From the NCBI GenBank assembly GCA_029547805.1, contig JAKPOP010000003.1, positions 310,001-374,000 of the forward strand: a stretch of DNA of 64,000 bases, written 5' to 3'. This document shows positions 50,630-59,195 of this stretch, piece after piece (position 1 is the first letter of the stretch; each line of letters opens with the position of its first letter). This DNA is from Deltaproteobacteria bacterium. GTDB lineage: Bacteria; Myxococcota_A; UBA9042; DTJE01. The notes below the pieces were generated by a model. It had not been told where the DNA came from. It did no database searches and saw nothing but the letters and a program-made list of their open reading frames with translations. A program made the position numbers and the translations under genes.

Positions 50630-51559
50630 ATGTCCCGATCCGACCCCTACTCCCTGGGCGAGGAGTTCACCCGCCAGGTGTCCCGCTTCCAGCGGCCGGT
50701 CTTCCTGCTGGCCCACCATGACGACGAGATCCCCACCTCGGGCCTGCTCCAGCGCCTGGGCCCGGGAAAGCGGGTCGTCTGGGTCACCAACAGCGACGGG
50801 CTCTATACCGAGTCGGACCGCCCTCCGGCGGAATACGGCACCCTGCGCATGGTCGAGGGCACCCGGTCCGTGGCCCTCGCCGGCGTCCCCGAGTCCTCGG
50901 TGACGCAACTGAGTTTCTCCGAGGTGGAGATCTACCGCCGCTTCGCCTGGCTCCATGCCCGACACAAGACGATGTCCCAGGTGCGCCCGTTCTTCCAGGA
51001 GATCCGGGACCGCATCCGCCAGACCCTGCTGGAGATCAATCCCGATGCGGTCTTCACGCTGGCCTGGCAGGGAGGCCAGCCTGAGCACGACCTCACGCAC
51101 TTCTTCGGGATGCTGGCCCTCCGGGACCTTCAGCAGCGCACCGGAACCCGACCCGCCTTCTTCCACATGCCCGCCTACGAGTACCTGATCCTGGTCGCGA
51201 TGCGCTTCCACCCCCTCTATCGGGGCACCCGGATTCGCCTGCGGCTCTCCGCCGAGGAACTGGAGACCAAGAAGGCGATGGTCCAGTGCTATCCCTCCCA
51301 GGTCCGGCTGTTCGGGGACTTCCAGCGCCTGTTCCGGTGGACCGGACTCGTGGGCTACCTGGTCGGAGGCCCTCGATCCGTCGAGGAGTTCCTGTCCATC
51401 GAGGAGTTCGGCCCGGTCCCCGAGGGCCTGGACTACACGCGGAAACCCCACACCCTGGACTATTTCACCTACATGTTCGACGACTTTGAAGGGACGCCGG
51501 TGACGTTCTCCACGTCGGTTCGCCCCATCGTCGAGGACTTCCTGCGGGACCCGGGGTGA
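50630..51559 (+). CDS. PIG-L / LmbE family deacetylase
   Basis: A 309-residue metal-dependent N-deacetylase-like protein. The zinc motif reads AHHDDE (His29, Asp31, Asp32; typical AHPDDE with Pro replaced by His), and the third ligand region is QPEHDLTHFF. Family members deacetylate GlcNAc-linked substrates (GlcNAc-PI, GlcNAc-inositol, bacillithiol or glycan precursors). Adjacent GH84 and GlgC suggest sugar metabolism, but the substrate is unknown. CGCTATCAT at 50578-50586 is a possible -10. Convergent with the MopE-repeat gene, 16 bases apart. Confidence 0.88.
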   Translation: MSRSDPYSLGEEFTRQVSRFQRPVFLLAHHDDEIPTSGLLQRLGPGKRVVWVTNSDGLYTESDRPPAEYGTLRMVEGTRSVALAGVPESSVTQLSFSEVEIYRRFAWLHARHKTMSQVRPFFQEIRDRIRQTLLEINPDAVFTLAWQGGQPEHDLTHFFGMLALRDLQQRTGTRPAFFHMPAYEYLILVAMRFHPLYRGTRIRLRLSAEELETKKAMVQCYPSQVRLFGDFQRLFRWTGLVGYLVGGPRSVEEFLSIEEFGPVPEGLDYTRKPHTLDYFTYMFDDFEGTPVTFSTSVRPIVEDFLRDPG

Positions 51560-51575
51560 GGAGCCCGGGCCAGCA

Positions 51576-54500
51576 TCAAGGCACCAGTTTCTGGTTCCCG
51601 TAGGACCCCGCCACCCCGGCCACTCCCAGGCCACCGGAGGTGTTGCTGCTGAGTCCGCCGGACCCGCCGGACCCGCCGGTGTTGACGCCGTTGCCCAGCA
51701 CGAAGGTGTTCTGGGAGGCCCAGTTGGGCGAGAGGGCATTGATATTGTTCGCAAAGATGTCGAACGAGACGCCGCCGGCCCCGCCACCGCCGCCGCCCGC
51801 ATGACCGCCCCGGCCGCCGGACCCGCCCTTCGCACCGCCGAAGACGCAGAAGATCGGCCCGTTCCGGCTCGCGATGCCGCTCTCCGGTCCCCCGGCCCCA
51901 CCGTCCCCGCCGGGTCCGCCGTTGCCGCCGCGGCCGCCGGAGCCTCCGAGCCCCCGACGCAGGGAGTTGCCCGTGATCACCGGGACCTGGGCCAGGCTAG
52001 AGGGTCCCGCCCCGCTGAAGGTCAGGAAGATCGCGAAGGATCCGCCGCCGCCGGTGCCCCCGGTCCCCCGGGCCCCTGCGCAGCCCCCGGACCCGCCACC
52101 ACCGCCGCCGCCGCCAAAGTCGTCGTTCGAGGTGGACGACAGGTTGTTGCCGCCTCCGCCACCGCCACCGCCGCCGCCACTGCCGTGGACCCCGTGGGTG
52201 CCGTTGCCACCGGCATTGCCGGCCCACTCGTCCCCGGCCATGCCGCCGTCGGGACCCGAGGCACCCGTGCCGCCCGTTCCATCGGTACCCTGGGCACCCG
52301 CCCCTCCGTTGGTCCCGACCTCCAGCTGGTTCGACGTCGGCGTGCAACCGGACGTCGTGCCGTCATGTCCCCAGCCTCCGGGGCCTCCGGACCCACCGCC
52401 CGTCGGTCCGATCCCGGACGCGCCGCCCCCGGGACTCGGATTGGGCGTCGTGGACCCCTCCTGGCGGTTCCGGGCCGGACACGAGGTGAAGCCGCCGGCA
52501 CCACCGCTGACATTGGTCGTGCCGCTGCCGTCGGGGTTCTGGCAGACCTTGATCCCCGCCGCTCCCCCGGTCCGTCCGGTGTAGCCGCTCGAGGGGTTGC
52601 CCCAGCAGGAGGCCGCGTTCACGTTCGCCGCGTCCTGGCCCTTGGCGCCCGCGACGCCCGCCTGTCCCGAGGCGCCGTCCGTCCCCGGGAGGCCCGGAGC
52701 GCCATTTCCGGCCTGGATCACGTTGTTGCGCAGTTCCAGGGCCGAGGTGCAGTCCTTCAGCCACACCGCGTAGGAGTTCGCCCCGGCGGTCACCGGCGTG
52801 AAGCCCTCGATCAGGAAGCCCTCGACCAGGGTCGACGAGTTGATCCCGTTGCCAATCAGGGTCTTGGCGTGGGGACTGGCGACCGTGCCCCGGATCAGCG
52901 TGAGCGTCGAGGAGACATGCCGCTCCCAGGTGTCGCTCCGGTAGCCCCCCAGCAGCGACCGGCCGTTCTGGATCGTCACCGTCTCCAGGTAGAGGCCGTC
53001 GGCGACCAGGATCCGGCTGCGGCCCAGGGTCGCCGCCCGGGCCTGCCCCTGGCCGATGCTCTTGCAGGGATAGTTCCCGGTCCCGGTCCCCACCGGTCCC
53101 AGGCCACAGCCGGCGTTGTCCACGGCAGCCGGGTCGTTCACCGACACATAGACGGCCCCGGTGTCCAGCCCGAACTCGCAGCCGTCATCGGGAATGCCGT
53201 TGAGGTTGAAGTAGCCGTTCTGGCAGTTCAACCGACACTCGGGCACCGTCGGGGCCACGTCGCAGGTCCCATAGGCGTTCGGGAGACCGTAGATCACCGT
53301 GCAGTCCGTGAAGCAATTGCCGCAGGCCGTGTCCCGCCAGTACTTGCCGCCCGAGACGAAGCCGTCGTCGGTCACCCCGTCGCAGTTGTCGTCGAGGTAG
53401 TTGCAGGTCTCGGTCTGGGGAATCCCCGGCGTGGCATTGCACTGGATGCCGACGCCATCCCCCCGGCACTCCCAGGTCCCGGTCCGGAGGCAGACCCCCT
53501 GTCCGGCGGTGCAGACCGTGCCCTTCAGGGGCCAGTCCTCGTCCGTCAGCCCATCGCAGTCGTCGTCCAGGCCGTTGCACGACTCGGTCCCCGGTGTCCC
53601 GGGCACCGCGTCGCACAGAATCCCCGTCCCGTCGGTGCGACAGGCCAGCACTCCATCCCGGCGACAGACACCCTGGCCCGCCGAGCAGGCCTGCCCCTTC
53701 GTGGGCCAGTCCTCGTCCACCGACCCGTCGCAGTCATCGTCCAGGCCGTTGCACGACTCCGTCCCGGCCGTCCCCGGCACCGCGTTGCACTGGATCCCCG
53801 ACCCGTCCCCCAGGCAGGCGAGCACCCCGTCCCGTCGGCAGACCCCCTGGCCCACCGAGCAGACCTGGCCCTTCGTGGGCCAGTCCTCGTCCACCTGCCC
53901 GTCGCAGTCGTCGTCCAGGCCGTTGCACCGCTCCGTCCCGGCCGTCCCAGGCACCGCGTCGCACTGCACCCCGGTCCCGTCGCCCCGGCAGACGTTGGTC
54001 CCGATCCGCAGGCAGACCCCCTGTCCCACCGTGCAGGCCTGCCCCTTCGTGGGCCAGTCCTCGTCCACCTGTCCGTCGCAGTTGTCGTCCAGCCCGTTGC
54101 ACCGCTCCGTCCCAGGCGTCCCCGGCACCGCGTCGCACTGCACCCCGGACCCATCCCCCCGGCAGACGTTGGTCCCAAGCCGCAGACAGACTCCCTGCCC
54201 CACCGTGCAGGCCTGCCCCTTCGTGGGCCAGTCCTCGTCCACCTGCCCGTCGCAGTCGTCGTCCAACCCGTTGCACGACTCCGTCCCGGGCGTCCCGGGG
54301 CTGACATTGCACTCCAATCCCGTGCCATCACCGCGGCAGGCCAGCACGCCGTTCCGCTGGCAGACCCCTTGCCCCACCGAGCAGAACTGCCCCTTCGTGG
54401 GCCAGTTCTCGTCGATCTGCCCGTCGCAATTGTCGTCGCGGTCGTTGCACCGCTCCTCGGCGGGGAGGATTTCTTCCGCATCGCATCGCAGGCCCAGGCC

Positions 54501-57080
54501 GTCGCTCGTGCAGACGTAGACCCCGGCGGACCGGCACTCCCCCTGGCCCAGGAAACAGGGCTTCCCGAGGTCCACCCAGGCCTCGTCGGTCCGTCCGTTG
54601 CAATCGTCGTCGATGCTGTTGCATCGCTCGGGAGTGGGCAGCCGGGGAACCGCGTTGCAGACCACCCCGGTCAGCGACTCGTCGCACTGCCATGTCCCGT
54701 TCGCCGCGCAGGCCCCCTGTCCGACCGAGCAGACCCCTCCCAGGGCCGGCCAGTTCTCGTCCGTCAGGCCGTTGCAGTCGTCGTCCACGCCGTTGCAGGC
54801 CTCCGCCGCGGGGACCCGGGCGGTGCATCCGCCCCAGCCACGGGCCGGATCGCAGGTCTCCACGCCGACGCATCGCCCGAAGGCATTGGATGCCTCGCAG
54901 AGCCGACTCTCGCCGCGGTTCCGTTCCAGGCAGGAGCAGTCCCCCGACTCGGGAACGCACTTGTAGAAGGGGTTGCCCCCGGCATCGGTCGCCGCGCATC
55001 GATACCCCTGGGGACAGGGGCCCCGAACCGGGTCCTGCACCGGGTGCAGCGACGACGGGGAGCAGTCCCACAGGCAATGGGAGTCGCCCCGAGGCTGCAG
55101 GGCCAGGCAGACATCCCCGGGGACCTGGCAGGCGGCATCGGAGGAGCAGGGAAGGCACTGGGTGTCCGGCAGTGGGCTGCACGACAGCGGCGAGGACTTC
55201 CAGTAGCCGGGGTCGCAGGAGGCCACCTCGCAGACCGGTCGCTCGGGCACCGTGTTGCAGGTCATCGTCCCATGGGGCACCAGCCCCTCGCACGAAATCC
55301 CGCACCCGCCGCAATGGCCCAGCATTCCGTACTTGTCCGTCCCCGGGACCTTGAAGTCCTCGTCGGTCTGCCCGTCGCAGTTGTCGTCGAGGCCGTTGCA
55401 GGTCTCGGGCGCCGGGGTCGCGGCCTTGCAGTTCCAGCGGACCCCGGACGGCGTCGCCTCGCAGACCCACGGGGCGGAGCAGGTGTAGGTCCGGCCGCTT
55501 CCAGGGTCGGTCCAGGACTTCTGGCAGGGCTGGGACGGCGCCACGACCCCATCGTCGGTGAGGCCATTGCAGTCGTCGTCCAGGCCGTTGCAGACCTCCG
55601 GCGCCGGGGTCCGGGCGGTGCAGTTCACCCACCCCACCGCCGGGTCGCAGGTCTCGGTCCCACTGCAGGCCCCGAAGGAATTGCGCACCTGGCACACCCG
55701 CAGGGCCCCGGTGTTGGCCAGCGTGCAGTCGCAGGTCCGGGAAACGGGGATGCACTGCTGGATGTCCCCGCCAAAGGACTCGCACTCGTAGCCGTCCGGG
55801 CACTCGGTGCCCATCGGGGCCGTGGGCGAGCAGTCCCTGCCGCAGAACGATCGGTCGCCCATCTGGACGCAGCGGTCGGTCCCGAAGCCGCAGTTGGCGT
55901 CCTCGGTGCAGGGCAGGCACAGATTGCTGATGGCCGGGGAGCAGACCGACGGGGCCACTTTGATGTAGCCGTCCTGACAGCGTTCCACCTCGCAGGTGGG
56001 GGTTCCGCCCTGGACGGAGCAGGACACCTCCGTGGCGAAGGGAATGCGCCCCTCGCAGGACACCCCACAGACCCCACAGTTCTCCAGGGACACGTAGCGT
56101 CCCTCACCATCCACAAAGTCCTCGTCCGTCAGCCCGTCGCAGTCGTCATCGACGTAGTTGCAGGTCTCGGGAGCCGGTGTGGGCCCCACGCAGACCCATC
56201 CCGCCTCCCCCCGGCAGACCGGCGTGCCGGAACAGGCCCCGACGCCGGGAACCTCGTTCTGGCAGGTCTCCCCGGGACGGGCCGGATTGTCGTCCGCCAC
56301 GCCGTTGCAGTCGTCGTCCACGCCGTTGCAGACCTCCGTCATGGGTTCCCGAGCCGTGCAGCCCACCCATCCGAGGGCCACGTTGCAGGTCTCGTATCCG
56401 AAGCATGTTCCCACTTCGTTTTCCCGGACGCAGGTCCGTTCCTGGCCCTCCGAGGACACGCGGCAGGAGCAGGTCCCGTTGGCGGGGCGGCACTGGCGCG
56501 ATGGCTGGCCGTCCTCCCGGGTCATGTCCACGCACTGGTAGCCGTCGGGGCACTTGCCGCCGGTGCAGTCCCGACCGCAGAATCGCCCCTCGGGCAGTTC
56601 CATGCAGACGCCGTCGCCGCACTGGAGGTCGTTCTTGCAGGGCTTGCAGAGGTTCGCCCCCGCCGGGGTGCACAGAGAACGCACGTCGGGTCCCACCTGA
56701 TAGGCCCGACAGTACCAGCCCTCCGGGCACTCGGTCTCGCAGGTGATCGTGCAGACGAACCCATCGACGCCCTCGATGCAGGCGTTGCTCAGGCAGTCCC
56801 CATTGGACTCGCAGGGATAGTCCAGCCCGCCGGGAGTCGGAGGGACATCCTCGATGTCCGCTCCCAGGTCCGGCAGGGCGTCGGGCCAGAGATCCGGCCG
56901 GGGCCCCCAATCCCCAAGGTCCTCGGCATCCCCCGGGCCAATGACGTCCACCGGGAGGTCCGAGGGCGTCCCGTGGTCCGACAGACACCACAACTCCAGG
57001 GACAGAGGGCCCTGCCCCCCCTGGCACCCTGCCATCACGAGAGTCCCCAACAGCACCAGAGCGGAAGTCCTGGCCCTCAT
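51576..57080 (-). CDS. Giant lipoprotein: 13 MopE-type repeats, beta-helix segment, collagen-like and Gly-rich C-terminus
   Basis: About 1834 residues. The ATG at 57080 follows AGGGGGA; the signal ends LVMAGC (Cys19), then an Asp/Pro linker. From about 80 to 1270 the protein is Cys-rich, with 13 copies of the MopE-type motif (EVCNGLDDDCNGLTDDG), a putative metal-binding element first seen in Methylococcus MopE. Six consecutive copies sit in 58-residue units that are nearly identical. Residues about 1310-1470 have a pectin-lyase-like right-handed helix pattern (ILVADGLYLETVTIQNG). Eight Gly-x-y triplets follow (GAPGLPGTDGASGQAGVAG), then about 330 residues of Gly-rich sequence. No catalytic motif is evident. 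A metal-binding surface or matrix protein is inferred. Confidence 0.83.
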   Translation of the reverse strand: MRARTSALVLLGTLVMAGCQGGQGPLSLELWCLSDHGTPSDLPVDVIGPGDAEDLGDWGPRPDLWPDALPDLGADIEDVPPTPGGLDYPCESNGDCLSNACIEGVDGFVCTITCETECPEGWYCRAYQVGPDVRSLCTPAGANLCKPCKNDLQCGDGVCMELPEGRFCGRDCTGGKCPDGYQCVDMTREDGQPSRQCRPANGTCSCRVSSEGQERTCVRENEVGTCFGYETCNVALGWVGCTAREPMTEVCNGVDDDCNGVADDNPARPGETCQNEVPGVGACSGTPVCRGEAGWVCVGPTPAPETCNYVDDDCDGLTDEDFVDGEGRYVSLENCGVCGVSCEGRIPFATEVSCSVQGGTPTCEVERCQDGYIKVAPSVCSPAISNLCLPCTEDANCGFGTDRCVQMGDRSFCGRDCSPTAPMGTECPDGYECESFGGDIQQCIPVSRTCDCTLANTGALRVCQVRNSFGACSGTETCDPAVGWVNCTARTPAPEVCNGLDDDCNGLTDDGVVAPSQPCQKSWTDPGSGRTYTCSAPWVCEATPSGVRWNCKAATPAPETCNGLDDNCDGQTDEDFKVPGTDKYGMLGHCGGCGISCEGLVPHGTMTCNTVPERPVCEVASCDPGYWKSSPLSCSPLPDTQCLPCSSDAACQVPGDVCLALQPRGDSHCLWDCSPSSLHPVQDPVRGPCPQGYRCAATDAGGNPFYKCVPESGDCSCLERNRGESRLCEASNAFGRCVGVETCDPARGWGGCTARVPAAEACNGVDDDCNGLTDENWPALGGVCSVGQGACAANGTWQCDESLTGVVCNAVPRLPTPERCNSIDDDCNGRTDEAWVDLGKPCFLGQGECRSAGVYVCTSDGLGLRCDAEEILPAEERCNDRDDNCDGQIDENWPTKGQFCSVGQGVCQRNGVLACRGDGTGLECNVSPGTPGTESCNGLDDDCDGQVDEDWPTKGQACTVGQGVCLRLGTNVCRGDGSGVQCDAVPGTPGTERCNGLDDNCDGQVDEDWPTKGQACTVGQGVCLRIGTNVCRGDGTGVQCDAVPGTAGTERCNGLDDDCDGQVDEDWPTKGQVCSVGQGVCRRDGVLACLGDGSGIQCNAVPGTAGTESCNGLDDDCDGSVDEDWPTKGQACSAGQGVCRRDGVLACRTDGTGILCDAVPGTPGTESCNGLDDDCDGLTDEDWPLKGTVCTAGQGVCLRTGTWECRGDGVGIQCNATPGIPQTETCNYLDDNCDGVTDDGFVSGGKYWRDTACGNCFTDCTVIYGLPNAYGTCDVAPTVPECRLNCQNGYFNLNGIPDDGCEFGLDTGAVYVSVNDPAAVDNAGCGLGPVGTGTGNYPCKSIGQGQARAATLGRSRILVADGLYLETVTIQNGRSLLGGYRSDTWERHVSSTLTLIRGTVASPHAKTLIGNGINSSTLVEGFLIEGFTPVTAGANSYAVWLKDCTSALELRNNVIQAGNGAPGLPGTDGASGQAGVAGAKGQDAANVNAASCWGNPSSGYTGRTGGAAGIKVCQNPDGSGTTNVSGGAGGFTSCPARNRQEGSTTPNPSPGGGASGIGPTGGGSGGPGGWGHDGTTSGCTPTSNQLEVGTNGGAGAQGTDGTGGTGASGPDGGMAGDEWAGNAGGNGTHGVHGSGGGGGGGGGGNNLSSTSNDDFGGGGGGGGSGGCAGARGTGGTGGGGSFAIFLTFSGAGPSSLAQVPVITGNSLRRGLGGSGGRGGNGGPGGDGGAGGPESGIASRNGPIFCVFGGAKGGSGGRGGHAGGGGGGAGGVSFDIFANNINALSPNWASQNTFVLGNGVNTGGSGGSGGLSSNTSGGLGVAGVAGSYGNQKLVP
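53412..54455 (-). repeat. Six 174-bp tandem coding repeats (MopE units)
   Basis: Exactly 6 x 174 bases, each encoding 58 residues beginning with Glu-(Ser/Arg/Thr)-Cys-Asn. The element CCCTTCGTGGGCCAGTCCTC recurs at 174-base intervals (53695, 53869 and onward). High DNA identity indicates recent amplification or ongoing homogenisation. Confidence 0.88.
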
Positions 57081-57092
57081 GCTTCCCCCTTT

Positions 57093-57167
57093 CCGGCGAG
57101 GCGCCGGTCCATGTCCCTTGGTTCTCGTCTTCGATGTTACTCCCGCCATCCAGCAATGCAACCAAGG
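57093..57167. promoter_or_regulatory. Two inverted repeats upstream of the giant MopE lipoprotein
   Basis: A tight hairpin CCGGCG-AGG-CGCCGG (57093-57107) lies just ahead of the ribosome site. An 8-base inverted repeat CCTTGGTT (57116-57123) / AACCAAGG (57160-57167) is spaced by 36 bases, or about five helical turns from centre to centre. These could be an mRNA leader structure and an operator respectively. A weak minus-strand TTGCAT-N16-TAACAT lies between. Confidence 0.4.
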
Positions 57168-57282
57168 CCTCTGAAGACCGCAGCGGAAAGCAGTCGCCAC
57201 TGGGGTGCGTTTCGACTTCCGAGGACTTCCCAGGAAGGTCCGCTCTGGCTGTGGGACTGGTGGAACAGCCTCCGGGACTCCC

Positions 57283-58947
57283 TCAGCGGTTGTCCCCGGC
57301 CGATCCCAGCAGTTCGGCCGCGTGGGCCAGCACCGCCGGGGTCATCTCCCGCCCCCCGATCAGGCGGGCGATCTCCCGGAGGCGATCCGGGCCCTCGAGC
57401 CTCCGAACACGGGCGGTCGTTGTCCCGTTGACAACCTCCTTCTCGACGCCGAAATGGGCGTCGGCCCGGGCCGCGACCTGTCCGTGGTGGGTCACCACCA
57501 GCACCTGCCGCCGCCGGGCCGTCCGGGAAAGGACCTCCGCCATGCGTTCGGCAACGGCTCCGGACAGCCCCGCGTCGATCTCGTCATAGACCACCACCGG
57601 GGTCCCCACCGAAGACCGGAGCACCGAGTCGAAGGCCAGCATCAGCCGGGAAAGTTCCCCCCCCGACGCCACGTCCGCCAGGTCCCCGAACCCCATCCCG
57701 GGATTCGTCTGCACCTGGAACTCGACCCGGTCCAGTCCCCGTTCGCCCGGTTCCTGGGAATCGACCCGAATCTGCACGGAGGCCGCCGGCATGGCCAGTT
57801 GCCGCACCGCCTCGGTGACCCGTCGCTCCATCTCGGCGGCCGCCGCTCGCCTCCGCCCGGAGAGGGCCTCGCCCAGGCGATCCCGTTCCCGTCGCAGCCC
57901 CTCCAGTTCCCGCTCCCACTCGGGCAATCGGGACCCCACGGCCTCCAGTTCCGCCATCTCCCGCCGGGCCTCCTCCCGGGCGGCCAGCACCGCCTCCAGG
58001 CTGCCCCCGTGGCGTCGGGCCAGCGTCCGCAGGCCGTCCAGGCGGTCCTCGAGGCGGGCCAGTTCCCCGGGGTCCGACGCCAGCGCCGCTGCACGACGGG
58101 CCGCCTCCCGAGCCAGTTCACGGGCCTCGATCTGCATCGCCTCCAGGCGGTCCAGGACCTCCCGACTGCCCTCGTCCAGGCGCACCATCTCGCGGGCATC
58201 GGCCGTCAGGCGCCCCACCTGCTCGAAGACCGATCCGGCCCCCTCGTAGAGCCGCTCCTCGATGCGTCCCGCGGCCTCCCGGTACTTCTCGACGCCCCGA
58301 AGCAGCCGGATCCGGTCCTCGACCTCCCGGTCCTCCCCCACCCGGGGTTCCCACCGGGCCACCTGGTCCACCAGGTAGCGCAGGTCCTCCAGTCGCCGCT
58401 CCCGGTCCGCCTCGGAGGCCCTCCCCTGGGCCACCTGCCGATCGAGTTCCCGCCACCGTTCCCAGGCCTGCCGGTATTCCTGGACCAGGGGCAGACACTC
58501 CCCGAAGACATCCACCATCGCCAGGCGTTCCCGGGACGACGACAGGGTCAAGAAGGCGTGCTGGCCCGCCACCGAAACCAGCCTTCCCCCCAGTTCCCGC
58601 AGTTCCTTCAGCGTCGCCATGCGTCCCTGGATCCAGGCCCGGCTGCGTCCGTCGGCCCCCACGGTCCTCCGGAGGTGCACCTCGCCCTCCTCGGGCCCGT
58701 ATCCTGCCTCCTCGAAATCGGAACGAGCCGCCTCTGGCACCTCCAGGAACGCCTCGACCAGGGCCTCCCGGGCCCCGGGCCGCACGGTGCCCTCCTCGGC
58801 CCGCCCCCCCAGCAGCAGTTCGATGGCATCCACCAGCAGGGACTTCCCGGCCCCCGTCTCCCCGGTGAGGCAGATCAGGCCCCGGGGGAACTCGACCTCC
58901 AGGTCCTCGAAGACCCCGAGGTTCGCCACGTGCAGCCTGGACAGCAT
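57283..58947 (-). CDS. recN: DNA repair protein RecN
   Basis: A 554-residue SMC-like ATPase for double-strand break repair. The N-terminal MLSRLHVANLGVFEDLEVEF and Walker A GETGAGKSLLVDAIELLLGG are standard. A long coiled-coil region (about 150-380) follows, then the C-terminal ABC signature SGGELSRLMLAF and Walker B VVYDEIDAGLSGAVAERM. Length matches the family. The ATG at 58947 follows GAGAGGTGAGGA. No obvious LexA box is seen in the 250-base upstream gap. It lies head-to-tail downstream of prfA but with its own probable -10. Confidence 0.96.
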   Translation of the reverse strand: MLSRLHVANLGVFEDLEVEFPRGLICLTGETGAGKSLLVDAIELLLGGRAEEGTVRPGAREALVEAFLEVPEAARSDFEEAGYGPEEGEVHLRRTVGADGRSRAWIQGRMATLKELRELGGRLVSVAGQHAFLTLSSSRERLAMVDVFGECLPLVQEYRQAWERWRELDRQVAQGRASEADRERRLEDLRYLVDQVARWEPRVGEDREVEDRIRLLRGVEKYREAAGRIEERLYEGAGSVFEQVGRLTADAREMVRLDEGSREVLDRLEAMQIEARELAREAARRAAALASDPGELARLEDRLDGLRTLARRHGGSLEAVLAAREEARREMAELEAVGSRLPEWERELEGLRRERDRLGEALSGRRRAAAAEMERRVTEAVRQLAMPAASVQIRVDSQEPGERGLDRVEFQVQTNPGMGFGDLADVASGGELSRLMLAFDSVLRSSVGTPVVVYDEIDAGLSGAVAERMAEVLSRTARRRQVLVVTHHGQVAARADAHFGVEKEVVNGTTTARVRRLEGPDRLREIARLIGGREMTPAVLAHAAELLGSAGDNR

Positions 58948-58983
58948 TCCTCACCTCTCCCGGGCAGGCCCGCCGGCGAGCCG

Positions 58984-58989
58984 ATTGTA
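58984..58989 (-). promoter_or_regulatory. Candidate -10 box (TACAAT) for recN
   Basis: Minus-strand TACAAT 37 bases before the recN ATG, in the context GGCTACAAT. No -35 match is found at 16-18 bases. The rest of the 58948-59195 gap holds nothing recognisable. Confidence 0.4.
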
Positions 58990-59195
58990 GCCGAAGCGAT
59001 GCCCCAGGTCCCAGGCGACCTCCCTCCCCGATTTCCCCGTCCACCGCGACACTGTTCCCGCAACGCCCCTCGACAGGAGTGACAAGGGGTCCCCGGGTTC
59101 AGCCCCCCACATCGATGGATTCGACAGGATCGTTCCAGCGTTCCGGGAGGATGGCGGAGTTCCGGGGAGATGCCGGCCGAAGAGGCCGTCCCCGG

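Noticed and set aside
53412-54455. 174-bp tandem repeats as a non-coding satellite or origin iterons
   Set aside because: The units are multiples of three, in frame, and encode the MopE motif; no dnaA, dnaN or origin features are nearby.
51801-57431. Plus-strand open frame of about 1870 codons opposite the MopE lipoprotein
   Set aside because: It is an antisense shadow of a repeat-rich GC-biased gene: Ala/Pro/Arg/His-rich, with no recognisable domain or signal.
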